Shown in pieces: positions 1 to 10,620 of a stretch of DNA of 64,000 bases (position 1 is the first letter of the stretch; each line of letters begins with the position of its first letter). Below the pieces are notes generated by a model. The model was not told the origin of the DNA. It saw only the letters and a program-made list of their open reading frames with translations, and searched no databases. This stretch comes from Incurvaria masculella. Lineage: Eukaryota > Arthropoda > Insecta > Lepidoptera > Incurvariidae. The DNA lies in assembly GCA_946894095.1 (NCBI GenBank), contig OX335642.1:13465021-13529020 (forward strand). Direction: 5' to 3'. The position numbers and the translations under genes were made by a program.

Positions 1-1201
1 AACCAAAATATAGTTGACGTCATTTTTCTCCGTGCACAAGCTTCAAATAAGCTGCAAAACTAATGTTATCCGACGTCTAGTGAGTCAGCCGGCGGAACAG
101 AGTGGGTAGCCCGACTGGACTCACTTCAGGGAAATCGTGAAAACTCGAGCCAATTTCCCGAGAGTCGAAACTGAAACGACACGAGCGGGCCGTGACGCAT
201 CGGGAAAATGGACGCTGCAAGTTTAAACAAACTGAATAGAGTTGTGAAAACAATTGAGCAAAATTTTACTAATAGAAAATATGATCTAATTTTACAATAA
301 TTGACACGGATTATTTCAAACATCGATTGTGCTTCGCAATACATTGGACGATGTAGGGTTTGTCCGTATGCAGTAGCCTCAATTGTATATTTTATTTTAT
401 TTTATTCAGGAAAACAAACAGTCTAAAACTAACTAAAAACAAAAATATTAATATAGCTTAAACCAGCAGCATATACAGTTTCCATTAACATAGTAACACT
501 AAATACATAGGCAAAGAAGGAGAAAATACATATGATCGATGATACCATCGATATTGCCATTAAGTGGTCCATTAAGCCACTCAACCGAATGTCTAGGCCG
601 TTCATTAAACGCTTGCATTCGATCAAATAATTCGATGAAAGAAAAATTAAAAGAAGTCACTTAGCTTGGCTTAGCCCCTTGATTAAATGAAATTGTAGCG
701 TGTTCTTGGGATAACCGTGACGGTACAGAAGATGAAACGTTTATACGCCGTGACTTCAAAATTCTAATTTATCTAATACACAAAAAATAAGCCCTCATCT
801 AGAGGTGCTCGACGAGCGTCCACAGGCTCTCGAAAGGTTTTCTCTATCTTCGCCATGTAACAAACTAACAAACAATAAAAAGTACACGCCTTTATGGCAA
901 CTCTGCGGAACGTAATACGCGCCCGAAACACCGGTATTATGTGGGACTTCCCCGTACGCTCACAATTAAGCGTAATGATCGCCCAAATTGCCTAGTGTTA
1001 ATTGTCTGAATTGTCAAAAATCGCTGTACAATGCCATAGTTAGCCGGCACCGGTTTTGCAATCTTCCAACGAGCGTTAGTCGAAATCTTAGTTGCACCAT
1101 TAAGTCGAGAAAATGGGGGCGGATTGAGAACTGCAGAAGTGTCAGTCATGACGTGAAGTATTATATTTGTCGCGAAACAAGACACCGTGAGGACAATTAA
1201 G
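1..1201. other. Noncoding AT-rich stretch
   Basis: No convincing gene. Short open frames on both strands have no recognisable domain. A T-rich run at about 383-410 (repeated ttttattttat), followed by aaacaaacagtctaaaacta-type sequence, resembles the reverse-strand 3' tails of LINEs seen at 17.6 and 49.6 kb, so 383-470 may be a LINE tail scrap. Confidence 0.5.
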
Positions 1202-1288
1202 ACGGGTATGTTGAGGTGGTTTGGATATGTAGAGAAAATTAGTGACGAAAGAATTACGGGACAGATTTACGCAGCGGAAGTGAATTAA
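1202..1288 (+). pseudogene. LINE ORF2 fragment, region after the reverse transcriptase
   Basis: A 28-codon frame reads TGMLRWFGYVEKISDERITG and then QIYAAEV before a stop. The LRWFGHVERM...R..K.IY pattern is a well-known signature of the segment just after the reverse transcriptase domain in non-LTR retrotransposons common in insects. Nothing upstream continues the homology, so this is an isolated scrap. The match to the signature is seen in the sequence; the exact clade is not determinable from so short a piece. Confidence 0.55.
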
Positions 1289-1400
1289 GTGAAGCGGCAA
1301 TCAAAACTGCCCGTGCTTGCCATCCAGACGACGAGTCATGCAATAAACGTAAGGGACTGGCATGGAGCCTTGTGCCCATGAGGTATCCTGATGCATGTAC
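1289..1400 (+). repeat. SINE-A 3' fragment, degenerate
   Basis: Contains aagcggcaat, a degenerate ctgcccgtgcttgcc, and ctggcatgg in the same order as in the complete SINE at 28776-29183 (gaagcggcaatgaaa, ttgtccgtgttttcc, ggtcctggcatggcacc). Strongly diverged and truncated at both ends. Confidence 0.4.
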
Positions 1401-1433
1401 CCGGGCGGCTTAAATGTTCCACGACCAGACTAA

Positions 1434-1575
1434 CGAAGTACTTCGTAAAGGTTAGACGCGTAGCACCCATAATCGTGGAGCATTTATGAAAATACATATG
1501 TCAGGAGATGAAGCGAAATAAGTGTACCGTATGGCGCCCTGTCATCTCTGCCTACCCTCCGGGAAAGCAGTGGCA
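1434..1575 (+). repeat. Dispersed repeat R (copy 1)
   Basis: Shares an ordered series of blocks with 26391-26545: cttcgtaaag, a block with gcacccataatcgt, tatgaaaatac, gtaccgtatggc and catctctgcctaccctccg. The same string ending in catctctgcctaccctccgg is a familiar 3' piece of lepidopteran retroelements, so this is probably a LINE 3' end; that assignment is inferred. Confidence 0.5.
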
Positions 1576-2994
1576 TAATATACTATATATACGAAACACG
1601 AAAATACCTATTTTTAAGACTCGAGTCTGCTAGAGCAATTACACATTTGATTTCAAAGTGAATATTCCCCAAATATTACTTTCAAGCGATCATGAATACA
1701 AATTAGTGAAATGACAAAAGAATATTCCATATGAATAATACCCGTGTGTATAATGCATGCAGTCCTGAAGCGATATCTCATATACCATCTCGTTTGCGCA
1801 GTGGACTTTTCCGGAGAGTCACCACATAAAGCAAAACGATAGAAAACCCCTATATTATTCTAACCGAATACACCTACATATGACATACAAATCTATGAAG
1901 TTAAAGAAAATTTTTTGCACGATTCTTCATATTTGATTTTACCAATTTACTTGAAAAATATGAAAATTATTTAGCGGCAACAAGTGGCTACAGTTAACAA
2001 TTAAAATAAATTAGTGCTTCAAAGCCTGTAATTTTTTGTATGTTGTATACAAAACATTTACATGGCTTGGACCGGTTCAGAGCCCCGTTAATAAATTGCG
2101 AAAACCTTTAAAAAAATGTTCGCCAGCTACCTCTATGCATACGTTATGTATTGATAATTTGAATATTAATTATATACAATTGATTAGATACACGTCAAGT
2201 GGGGCAACAAATGGAATGATAATACAGAGATAAAACGTTCACCGCGACGCTGCCATCAGCTGCTAATCCAACAAGGAAACTCGAAGATCACAAAAAACTA
2301 CGGAACCCAGCCGCGTGACCATCGCGAGAGATACATCCTCGACAGAGGCTTTTTCATCGGAAAACCGACCTTGAATCACCGTCACAAGTCAAACAGACGT
2401 CACAGACACGTTTGCACGGTGCACACAACCACTAGAGGCACTGGTGCGCGCGCGCAGGTCGCCGGGCGTGCTCCCACGGCGGTGGCGATTCGCGACTGGC
2501 GGAGGATCGCGCGCGGTCGACCGGAGTGGTATCACCGCTCGCCGCGAACCGAGCCGGCGATATCTTACCACACCATCGCCACAAACCTCAGGGTTGGCCA
2601 CTTGTATCAATAAGCGTCCGAGATCAAGACTCTCGAATACAAGTGTCTGATTGGAATCATACAAACATATATAAAACATAATCATATAAAACACGTCCAG
2701 TAGGGGTAGGCTGAGATGACAGCGCGACATGCGGTACGATCGCAGCATCTTCTCTCACTTCTAGCGGGCATGCATCCCTTCATGCATGCATTTCGATGCT
2801 CTTAGCAAGGGTGCTACGATAGGGATAATCTACCTGGATATGGTAAGATCTTCTCGGTCGCCCGGGCAAGCTAGTTCCACCCAAATCTTCTGTAAATTTA
2901 TTTTCTCATTATTTCATTACGAATTCGTTTAACATGTCCTCGTCATTTCATTTTCTTTTAGATAATGGCAATCAAACCAGGCTTTTTAATAGAA
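1576..2994. other. Noncoding, with a CpG-rich patch at 2400-2600
   Basis: Mostly AT-rich without a gene. At about 2440-2580 the sequence turns GC- and CpG-rich (gcgcgcgcgc, cgcgcgcggtcgaccgg), unlike its surroundings. Overlapping frames of 68-119 codons here look like a by-product of base composition. It may be a promoter or untranslated exon, but no splice site or start supports a particular gene. Confidence 0.35.
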
Positions 2995-3225
2995 GTGAAC
3001 ATGGGTAGCTAACATCACAACGAATGTCATTTTCCCATCACACACCACTTCCAAGAAGTAACTAGGTGCCATGCCAGGTCAGGACCTTATTTTTATAGAT
3101 CACGCCTACAATGAACCGGACGGAAAATATAGGGAAAATAATGTCTTTCGATCAAATAGAACCTTCTTTATTTGATCGAAAGACATTTTTCACAAACTTA
3201 ACCCTACCACCTGGATTTACATAGG
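2995..3225 (-). repeat. SINE-A fragment, reverse strand, interrupted
   Basis: Reads as the reverse complement of the 3' half of the SINE at 28776-29183: ggtagctaac, taggtgccatgccagg and aggaccttatttttat, then taaccctaccacct at about 3198. A perfect hairpin at 3140-3187 sits where the middle of the SINE should be. Confidence 0.45.
3140..3187. repeat. Perfect 18 bp inverted repeat (hairpin)
   Basis: The arms aatgtctttcgatcaaat (3140-3157) and atttgatcgaaagacatt (3170-3187) are exact reverse complements separated by 12 bases. It lies inside a SINE remnant. It is not followed by a T run on either strand that would suggest a pol III terminator. Confidence 0.7.
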
Positions 3226-3229
3226 TTCC

Positions 3230-3691
3230 GTGATCTTCAAGATAAGATACTTCCGACTACGGGCTATTTCCCGAAGGCTACTTGACCATGCAAAACGGAA
3301 ACAAATAACATACAAAGAATGAAATGAGCGAGAAACAGATGAAGCCGAATCTGCAAAAGAACTCTCCAAACAAATTGGGACGATAATACGACCCATGAAT
3401 ACAAACACTGATAAGCCAAGCAAACATTCGCACATGGAGAAAGCCAATCGAGACGGCGGAAGCGACGAGCTGAAGATCGGACTCGCGGCAAAAGACTTTC
3501 CATACGATGTCTCAATCAATGAACAAACGAGCAATGTGCACATTGTCAGTTTGGAAAGCAGCGTCCATGTACAATCGGACAACATATTTGAGGTGTTTAA
3601 AGAATTCTCCGTTCAGTCAGACATAACGCAGAATGCAACAGAAGCGGTATTTCGCTTTATTTCTATGTGCTTGAGAATATTTCACGTATAA
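3230..3691 (+). pseudogene. Decayed reading frame, unidentified
   Basis: One frame is open from 3230 except for a single in-frame TGA near 3327. It continues through a methionine at 3395 (98 codons) to a stop at 3689-3691. The composition is protein-like: charged and hydrophilic, with KRKQITYKE before the stop and NERETDEAESAKELSKQIG after it, then a stretch rich in S, V and E. I do not recognise a family. It could be a host pseudogene, an exon, or a transposon ORF fragment. The single stop and length make a chance frame possible. Confidence 0.25.
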
Positions 3692-5199
3692 TGATTAGAG
3701 AGCAAATATTTATTTGCCTGATATATTATCATGATGATGTGATAAATTAATACATATTTATCAATCGTTTTCATCGAGATGCAGCTGAAAATGGAATATA
3801 AGTTATTTACCGCTTTGGTAAAGCAGTTTATCTGCTCCAAAATCTAAGATTGACTGCATTATTTCTTTGGTAAACGACTAAATCTATTAAAAAATCTATA
3901 GAATACTTTTTTATCTTCTTTATAAGGAAGATGAAAAGGGATTTAAAATTTAAGATTTTGTATTCGCTTCGTAAATTAACAACAAGGTGAAGATATTTCG
4001 TAGGTAAGTCTAGCATGATAATTTTTATAACTATCTAAATCATCTAAAATCTGAATAGTAAAATGTATTGGAAATTTTAGCTCGATACAAAGCTATCATT
4101 ATATATTTGTATGAGTTCAACGATTCCTTTGACCAATCTACAAATGGTCGGCTCTTACATCATCGAATTGGACAATCGGTTGTAATATTTCCGGTTGCGA
4201 TGTCTACGTGCTCCGCGCACTTCGATTGTTACAGTTTCATTTTATTGGGACAGAAAAACCCAAGTGATAGATGGTTTGTCAGTTTTGCGATTGTTGCTGA
4301 TTGTTGTTGTTGTTGTTTAATGCAAGCCCACTGCTTTCATACTGAAGTTGGAATTAGCAACCCATTTTTACATGTTGCCTTCCGTTCTGCCCATATTCGA
4401 CCTAGTTACACCGGCGCCAAAATACGAAATAATATCTATTTTGGAGCGAAAATCACTTTAAATATGGCATGCGGGAAAAGAAATCGAATACGTAACTAGT
4501 TATTTTGCGCTGCATAACCATACGATCCTAAAGTAAAGGTAATTAATATATTTGAGACGGCTGCGGACAATGACCTAAAACGATTTCACAATAACCGGCA
4601 AACAACAAACATTTTACCAACAATTTAAAAAAAACTTACGAGGATCGCTTACAGGCACTAGGACTAAAAGCTCTCGAGTAAAGAAGACAACGAGGAGATT
4701 TGATAGAAACCTACACAATTTTAAAGGAACACTAAGATGTACCTAGCTTACAGTCAAAGTACGAAAAGAGAATTGAAGAACGACTGCTCACTCATTAAAT
4801 GGCCCATGTCTAAATCAAACCCCAGAAGCACTTTCTGACACATCGGGTCTGAAGTGCCTGGAATAAATATCTGAGGACGCCATGAGCGCGCCCTCAGTCA
4901 AACCGAATAGATAATATGAAAAAAAAAAACCATACTAGTGCACTCATAAATTATCCAACCACAGCTGTGTTTGAATAAATAAATAAAATAAATATTAAAA
5001 TGAATAAAACTTACTACCGTTTCCAAGCGAAAACTATACATACATACCATGCAGTGAAGGTGAAAATAAGAAACAATTTGATTTCTTTCCCCGAATCTGC
5101 TACCTATGTATTGATATTCTATAAGTTTTTAATGGCAAATAAATTATTTTTTCCATTGGGTTGAGGTTAAAAAGCAATATCAACATTAAGCATAGTAAT
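3692..5199. other. Noncoding AT-rich stretch
   Basis: A 143-codon open frame at 4068-4499 (+) has no domain and contains a run of cysteines from a TGT repeat (4301-4317), so it is treated as chance. Nothing else is recognised apart from A-rich runs near 4920. Confidence 0.45.
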
Positions 5200-5325
5200 T
5201 CTTCTTCTTCTTCTACTTCTTCAGCATTTTGTTTTCCACTGCTGGACGTAGGCCTCCCCCAGACTTCACCAAGTTGTTTGGTCTCCTGGTTTTCTTCTCC
5301 AGTTGTCAATAATAATAATAATAAA
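5200..5325 (-). repeat. Retroelement 3' region with (AAT)n tail
   Basis: Contains ccactgctggacgtaggcct followed by ccccca, a string that recurs in 3' regions of lepidopteran LINEs and derived repeats, next to a cttcttctt tract and an (aat)n run at 5307-5323. Orientation is inferred from the tail-like microsatellite. Confidence 0.4.
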
Positions 5326-5371
5326 CTGTTTATTAGATGAAACTTTTACATACATTCTTAGAGTAGACCTT

Positions 5372-5539
5372 GGCTGAGATAAATAGTCGTAACAGAAACT
5401 AAGACTAACGAAAAGTAGTACTTTGTGACGTCAATTCGCATTACTTTAAGATTTCGCCCATACATCATGTGTCAAAGTGACGTCACAAAGTACTACTTTT
5501 CGTTAGTCTTAGTTGCTGTTACGACTATTTATCTCAGCC
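5372..5539. mobile_element. Fold-back MITE, family MITE-1 (copy 1)
   Basis: A 168 bp inverted-repeat element. Its ends are ggctgagataaatagtcgta and the reverse complement tacgactatttatctcagcc. The homology of the arms continues inward through aagactaacgaaaagtagta to two TGACGTCA octamers (5426-5433 and 5478-5485). It has no coding capacity. Other copies are at 18094-18232 and 51307-51437, with an end fragment at 59468. No clear target-site duplication is visible, so the superfamily is unknown. Confidence 0.75.
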
Positions 5540-5845
5540 TTAATATAATAGAACAAGTGTTAGTTTCATCTAATGAGACACCATATTGCCTTGAGGCAAT
5601 CTATTCCTGGCCACCCATTAGATTTAACAACATAATTTAGGTAGGTGAATAAGTGAAGTAAGCATTAACTTAAGATTAAAACATGCGACAATTTAAAACT
5701 AAAAGAAACATAATTTTAACAAACATCATAAATCATAAATCAGGCATACAAGGAGCAAGCAGATCAAAAATAGACACCAAACGAAGGCAACAACTAGATC
5801 GATATTGAGGTAGGTCAGATATAACTCTCGAGATAGTACTTTTTT
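5540..5845. other. Noncoding
   Basis: AT-rich, no gene. It contains ttgccttgaggcaat (5588-5602), a short palindromic motif also present in the LINE 3' end at about 49.2 kb. Confidence 0.45.
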
Positions 5846-6636
5846 AAGCGAACTTTGAAAATATACAAGCTGTCTGACGTATATCGTCTGACCAACGTGC
5901 TGGCTGTTTGCCGACGCTTCTTTTCCCTGCGTAGGGTCCCCACATCAAGACTTCAGTGCTCCATCTGTGGTCATCTCTGCGATATACATGACTTGCCCAC
6001 TGCCACTTGAGTTTAGCAACCCTATGCATGACGTCAGTGACCTTGGTGCTTTGGCGTATCAGCGAATTTGGCATTCGGTCGCGCAGTGAGATGCCGAGCT
6101 TTCAGCTTGTGTGCAGTACCACCTGTGAGCGTCCATGTCTCGCAGGCGTAGGTCAAAACTGGCAGCACGCATTGGTCAAACAGTCTGGTCTTGAGAGACT
6201 GGGGCATCTTAGAATGGAAGACATCTTTAAGTTTTCCGAAGACGGCCCACGCCAGCTGAATACGCCTGCCTATTTATTTTGCGAGTGGGTCACTTCCGAG
6301 TTTAATCACTTGGCCCAGGTAGCAATACTCGTGGACTTGCTCTATTGCAGTGCCGAAGACCGTGATTGGATTTGCTGCTAGGTCAGTGGTTCCCATCAGC
6401 TTGGTTTTGTCTTCGTTCATCTTGACACCTACTTTTTGCGATTCCTGTGATAGGTCACATAACATCACATTCAGGGCTTAGTGTGACTCTGCCATTAGGA
6501 CAATATCGTCCGCAAACCTCTGGTGGGTTACGAGTCTTCCGTTCACGTTTATGCCCATACCATTCCATTCGAGCTTTTTGAATATATGCTCCGTTGCATT
6601 CGTGAAGAGTTTCGGCGAGATGACATCTCCTTGCAT
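5846..6636 (-). pseudogene. RTE-type LINE reverse transcriptase remnant
   Basis: Read on the reverse strand in three frames, this gives in order QGDVISPKLF, a segment with RFADDIVLMAES (catalytic FADD box), GVKMNEDKTKLMG, VHEYCYLGQVI, then the post-RT region with QLAWAVFGKLKDVF, CVLPVLTYACETWTL and AKLKWQWASHVYRRDD..RW, ending in PARWSDDIRQTA. The order and the QGD.ISPKLF, FADD and WQWAGH signatures are those of RTE-clade non-LTR retrotransposons. It lacks the endonuclease and the first half of the RT. Frameshifts separate the pieces and the C-terminus stops near 5870, so it is dead. The RTE assignment is from known motif patterns. Confidence 0.8.
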
Positions 6637-6644
6637 AATAATAA

Positions 6645-6790
6645 GATCATCAAAATTAGCAAGTTCAGTTTGGTCTACACATAAATTTGAACCAGGATTC
6701 GAAGCTGCGACCTTCGGAGTAGACCCCCGCTGCTCTGTAGCCGGTGAATTGCCTCGATTCATAAATATGTGTACGAAATGCACCAAGCTT
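6645..6790 (-). repeat. tRNA-like SINE head fragment
   Basis: On the reverse strand the sequence has a B-box-like cttcgaatcctgg (around 6690-6702) preceded by a GC-rich segment with ggctacagagcagcggggg, resembling the A box to B box interval of a tRNA-derived promoter. It directly abuts the broken RTE remnant. The boxes are imperfect. Confidence 0.35.
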
Positions 6791-7298
6791 GCTTGACCGC
6801 GGAGGCGTCGAGAGAGAGGTGTCGCACAAGGCCGTCGCCTGACGCCTACTTGTTATCTAATGGCCGCCCACATTCGACCGAGGCCAGAGAGCGTTAAAAT
6901 GAACAGAGATGGTGCACACTAGACGTGATGTCCTCGAATGGGCCTCGGGGAACGGCAGCCCAAGGACAACGAATACAAAAGTCGCAACGACGACGCGTCT
7001 ATCTCTTGGTAGGGTTCTGGTCGAGGCGCGGAAAATGAACTGATTTATTCATGATTAAGTCTATAAGTAGTCCTCAGTGAAACATAGTTTGTTGCTCACC
7101 AAATTAAGGAAAGATTATCTCTTATCAACAATGTGTATTGTTTTGTTTATCTACAAATTTCACAAATTACAAACTCTGCTAAGACAACCAGTAGGTATGA
7201 AGCGTGCAAGAGAAATTCTTGTGGCGAGACACTCTAGGGATGGAGTTGGGTTGGAAAATAAACTTTCTTTTTAAATGTATTGGTGACAGTTCCTGACG
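6791..7298. other. Noncoding, moderately GC-rich then AT-rich
   Basis: 6791-7030 is GC-richer with scattered CpG; 7031-7298 is AT-rich. No gene or repeat recognised. Confidence 0.4.
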
Positions 7299-7604
7299 AA
7301 AAAAAACAAATTTAACAAAAAAAATAACCGACTTCAAAGGAAAAGCACTAAAAAGTAAAAAATAATGTTCATTTTTGTAGTTACGATTTCTGTTATTTTT
7401 TGAGTCGGCGTCAGCCGGGCACGCGCTGCGCCAATCAAGAGAACCTAACCTAATCTAACCTAACCTAACCTAACCTAACCTAACCTTGGCTGACACCGAC
7501 TCAAAAAATAACAGAAATCGTAACTACAAAAATGAACATTATTTTTTACTTTTTAGTGCTTTTCCTTTGAAGTCGGTTATTTTTTTTGTTAAATTTGTTT
7601 TTTT
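7299..7604. repeat. Large fold-back with ~117 bp arms
   Basis: The left arm (7299-7416) and right arm (7488-7604) are almost perfect reverse complements over about 117 bases, with sequence landmarks gtagttacgatttctgttat and gagtcgg. The 71 bp spacer holds a telomere-like tract. Arms this alike point to a recent origin or gene conversion. Confidence 0.8.
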
Positions 7605-7946
7605 ATTTGTTAATTTTTAGTGAATCTGAAGTAAACTTACTAATTTGTACACGTCCTTTCCAATAAAAAAAGAATCACCGAAATCGGTTGGCGTTATATT
7701 GAGTTATTCGTCCATTTGTCGCGCACATCTTAATACAAATTTAAGACTTTTATGATTTTCTCATGGATATCATTGTCAGAACTTAACCAAATTAAAATGG
7801 GACCACTTGGGAAGCACTAGCTATCATTTAAAAAAATAATCATCAAAATCGGTTCACCCAGGAAAAAGTTATGAGGTAACAAACATAAAAAAAAAAAAAA
7901 AACATACAGACGAATTGATAACCTCCTCCTTTTTTTGAAGTCGGTT
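7326..7946. mobile_element. AACCGACTTC-bounded non-autonomous element(s)
   Basis: Begins with aaccgacttcaaagg and ends with tttgaagtcggtt, an inverted terminal repeat also found as a third copy in the middle (7566-7578). The right part (7800-7946) carries aaaatcggttcacccagg, taacaaacat and cctcctcctttttttgaag, sequences of an abundant dispersed repeat of Lepidoptera. It can be read as one 621 bp element or as a fold-back (7299-7604) abutting a second copy. No protein is encoded. A fragment of the same family lies at 38083-38150. Confidence 0.6.
7441..7486. repeat. Interstitial telomere-like (CCTAA/TTAGG)n tract
   Basis: About eight consecutive CCTAA units, one carrying a single change (taatctaacc). 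TTAGG is the canonical telomere repeat of Lepidoptera and most insects. It sits in the spacer of the fold-back, not at a chromosome end: sequence continues for many kilobases on both sides. Confidence 0.8.
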
Positions 7947-8474
7947 AAAAAGGGAGGAATCATATTCGAATATTACGATGGAAGCTCTTTAAGATACACA
8001 TATTTAAATATATCGACGGAAAATAATAAAATTGTAAAACTGTGGCGTGAAAATAAAAATGTGCAACGGTTTTAGTACAACGCTCCCGGCGTTTGGCATT
8101 TTGACGGATGATGTCTATACTACAATACATTGGGTCCAATCATGAAAAACCATGCACAATCACACCTGTATTTAAATCTATGTAAATGTATTTAAGTGTG
8201 TGTAAAAATACAGGGCATATTAAACTTAAATGTATTTTTAAACAAATATTTCAGAACCACGGTTTTTTCAACTGGGTTTCCGTTATGAAATCGAATAACG
8301 GCTAATTTTAGGGGGGGAAATCAAAGTGTCGGGTAACTGGTTGGAGTAACTTACGTACTCGCCAAAGCGAGCCTTTATGAGCCCTTCCGTCTTAAGACGA
8401 TAATCAAGTAATCAAATTTCATACAATGCCTCGTGCCTCTTTCCTTAGCCAAATTAGGAAACATTTTTCTGAAA
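7947..8474. other. Noncoding AT-rich stretch
   Basis: No gene. Around 8165-8250 the string tgtatttaaa / aatgtatttaag / aatgtatttttaaa recurs several times as a loose low-complexity repeat. Confidence 0.45.
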
Positions 8475-8670
8475 TTTTGCACATTATATAAATCCACTGA
8501 GAGCTACGTATGTGCCTTTTTGTTTTTGTTTTTATAACTTAACTTGGATCCATGATATACGCCTTTTTGTATATGTATACAAATTTTTAGAAGAGTATGT
8601 CACGGATTTAAGTTAACGTATTATAAAAAAAAGGTACAGACGTAGCTCTCAGTCGATTTATGTACAAAAC
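8475..8670. mobile_element. Fold-back MITE-like element
   Basis: About 196 bp with imperfect inverted arms of ~80 bp. The left arm holds ccactgagagctacgtatgt and the right arm the complement acagacgtagctctcagtcg. The homology runs through the cttttt and taagttaac blocks to a short centre near 8570. No coding capacity and no clear target duplication. Confidence 0.6.
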
Positions 8671-8689
8671 TTTTTTTCATCAAGACGTG

Positions 8690-8915
8690 TATTATTTTAA
8701 CATTTAACTCGCTGTTACCAACGCCTTTAGGCAACTTCTTTTGGAGCTCAAGATAAGTATTTTTAAACTATCTGTTTCCAAAGGCTGTAGACGACTCATT
8801 TTGTACCTCGAGATGTGTGTTTTCTTTATCATTTCAATACATGTTGCCAACGTCTTCAGACCGTTCCTTTTTGACCTCAAAACTGTATTTTTTTCATTGA
8901 TCTAGCTGTTGTCAA
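8690..8915. repeat. Diverged tandem repeat, period ~60-69 bp
   Basis: The unit contains tgttnccaacgyctttagrc, then ttttggagctcaagat and gtgtattttt. Successive starts are near 8714, 8774, 8843 and 8908. Units are only loosely similar, so this is an old array. Confidence 0.45.
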
Positions 8916-9769
8916 CTAAGAAGCTAAAAATCCACTAGTTTTCATACAAAACTGTTCGGTAATAAACATGCACAGATGCGTAATTTCGCATTTATAACAT
9001 TAGTGGGACTTACACAATCAACGTACTTCGTCACCACCGAAGAAGCGTTATTAAGAGCTACGTGCCCCTTAACATAGACCGGCAAAATAATCCAGTAAAG
9101 CCTGATCGGCGAAGACCCAGATATGAGTGCAAACAAGGATCGGCACATCCGCCGCCGGAAGAGGGGTTAATTCCGTCATAACCGCCACCTGTCGATTACG
9201 GGGCGCACCGTCCCACACCACACATAGACGAGGCATACAATAATAAAGAAGTGCCTATGTGTGTCCGTACCACAGAATTAGGAAAAGGCTAGACATGCCA
9301 ATCCCCTCCCTCGCTTCACTACCGCGCATTCAAACTACGTGCAAGAGTTACGTCGGCCGCACGGTGATAATCAATGGCATGTCGGGTACACTCACAGGAC
9401 AAGTATGACGAAATGGCGACTCGTTCTAATACGACTTAAAAATAGAATATACCGTGTAAAATTCAAAAGAAAGGAGTAACATAGCCCAACCGTTTCTCAT
9501 TTCGTTATGTATGCGTTCCGACACATCAAAAGAACATAATTGAATTACAATGACAAATAATGATTTTTTTTCTCTCTTTATTTGGGAAAAAACAGTTATA
9601 ATATCTAGATAGAATGACAGATAAAATCCAATAGAGAAAACAATGTTGCAACGCACACAAAGTACACAAATAAATGTGGCATAGTAATTCATCACTGCAT
9701 AGTAATTATTACCCATCACATCACACCCTAATCAACTAGACACTATGCCGGAATCTTTTCATTATTTTA
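8916..9769. other. Noncoding
   Basis: No gene recognised on either strand. A short open frame (68 codons, reverse, 8942-9148) has no domain. Confidence 0.4.
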
Positions 9770-9880
9770 GCCCGAATGCTTTGGCTTGGACGTAAAACAG
9801 GGTAAACGTTTTCATTGCCGCTTCGATAACGGAATTAACCCTGCACCTAGTTTAAAGGAAGGAGAACTACAGTATAACAT
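9770..9880 (-). repeat. SINE-A fragment, degenerate
   Basis: Carries cattgccgcttcga, attaaccct and cacctagt in the order expected for the reverse complement of the middle of the SINE at 28776-29183. Confidence 0.4.
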
Positions 9881-10295
9881 ACACAATAGTAAGACGATTA
9901 CCCGTCCAGAACCCAACCGATCTCCGCTCTGGTTCCACGGCAAGAACTCACAAATATAGCGTATATGTACACTCTCAAGGTTTATTTACACAAGCTGAAA
10001 TTTCAACAAGCTTACAAGTCAAAAGCCAATTTCTTATCACGTCGTCAGTCACGTTATAATGATATACCAAAGCTTTTTTCGCACCCAAAGAACGGTTCTC
10101 TCCGCGGATTATTCGTATCTTTAGACCCTAACCGCACGGCTCACTGGAGTCGCCAACCGGAAGCCAACCGAAACAGGGCACGACAAGGTCTAGTGGGTTC
10201 CGGAACCTCAAGACCCGTGACTCATGGATTCAATCACGAGGTGATTTGGCGCAGCGTCTGTGGAATCCCTTTCAGCACTCAGAGCCGGTAGTCTA
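9881..10295. other. Noncoding
   Basis: A 108-codon open frame (9965-10291, +) has no recognisable domain and irregular composition; treated as chance. No repeat identified. Confidence 0.35.
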
Positions 10296-10620
10296 AGTTG
10301 TCACCTAAATTGGCGTTACGGCAAACCGATCGACTGGCGTTTTCAAATGTATGGAGAAATTGAAGAGCGCGCGCAGCGGGCGTTAAGCGAACTAACATTT
10401 GCGAGTCCGAGCTTGATTTGACAGCTTACTCAACGTTGCCGTAAATACGTCGACGTTGCCGTTTACGTCCACTCCGCGTTTTCATACAAATCGGAAGTCC
10501 GCGTTTGACTTTGACAGCTTGAAGAAGTAAAACCACAGAATATCTAGTAAAAACTTGTATGGAGTTTGGAGAAAACGCCAGTCGATCGGTTTGCCGTAAA
10601 CGCCAATTTCGGTGAGAACT
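10296..10620. mobile_element. TIR element with ~45 bp inverted ends
   Basis: The left end (agttgtcacctaaattggcg then ttacggcaaaccgatcgact and ggcgttttc) is repeated in reverse complement at the right end (gaaaacgccagtcgatcggt, then ttgccgtaaacgccaatttc and ggtgagaact). The interior, about 235 bp, is GC-richer and noncoding. Ends this similar point to a non-autonomous DNA transposon; superfamily unknown. Confidence 0.7.

Noticed and set aside
4068..4499. 143-codon open frame on the forward strand
   Set aside because: No domain, a cysteine run produced by a TGT repeat, and AT-rich composition like its surroundings.
7441..7486. Chromosome end or telomere
   Set aside because: Only ~45 bp of TTAGG repeat with ordinary sequence on both sides; it is interstitial.
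9965..10291. 108-codon open frame
   Set aside because: No recognisable family, no splice or promoter evidence; length is within chance for this base composition.
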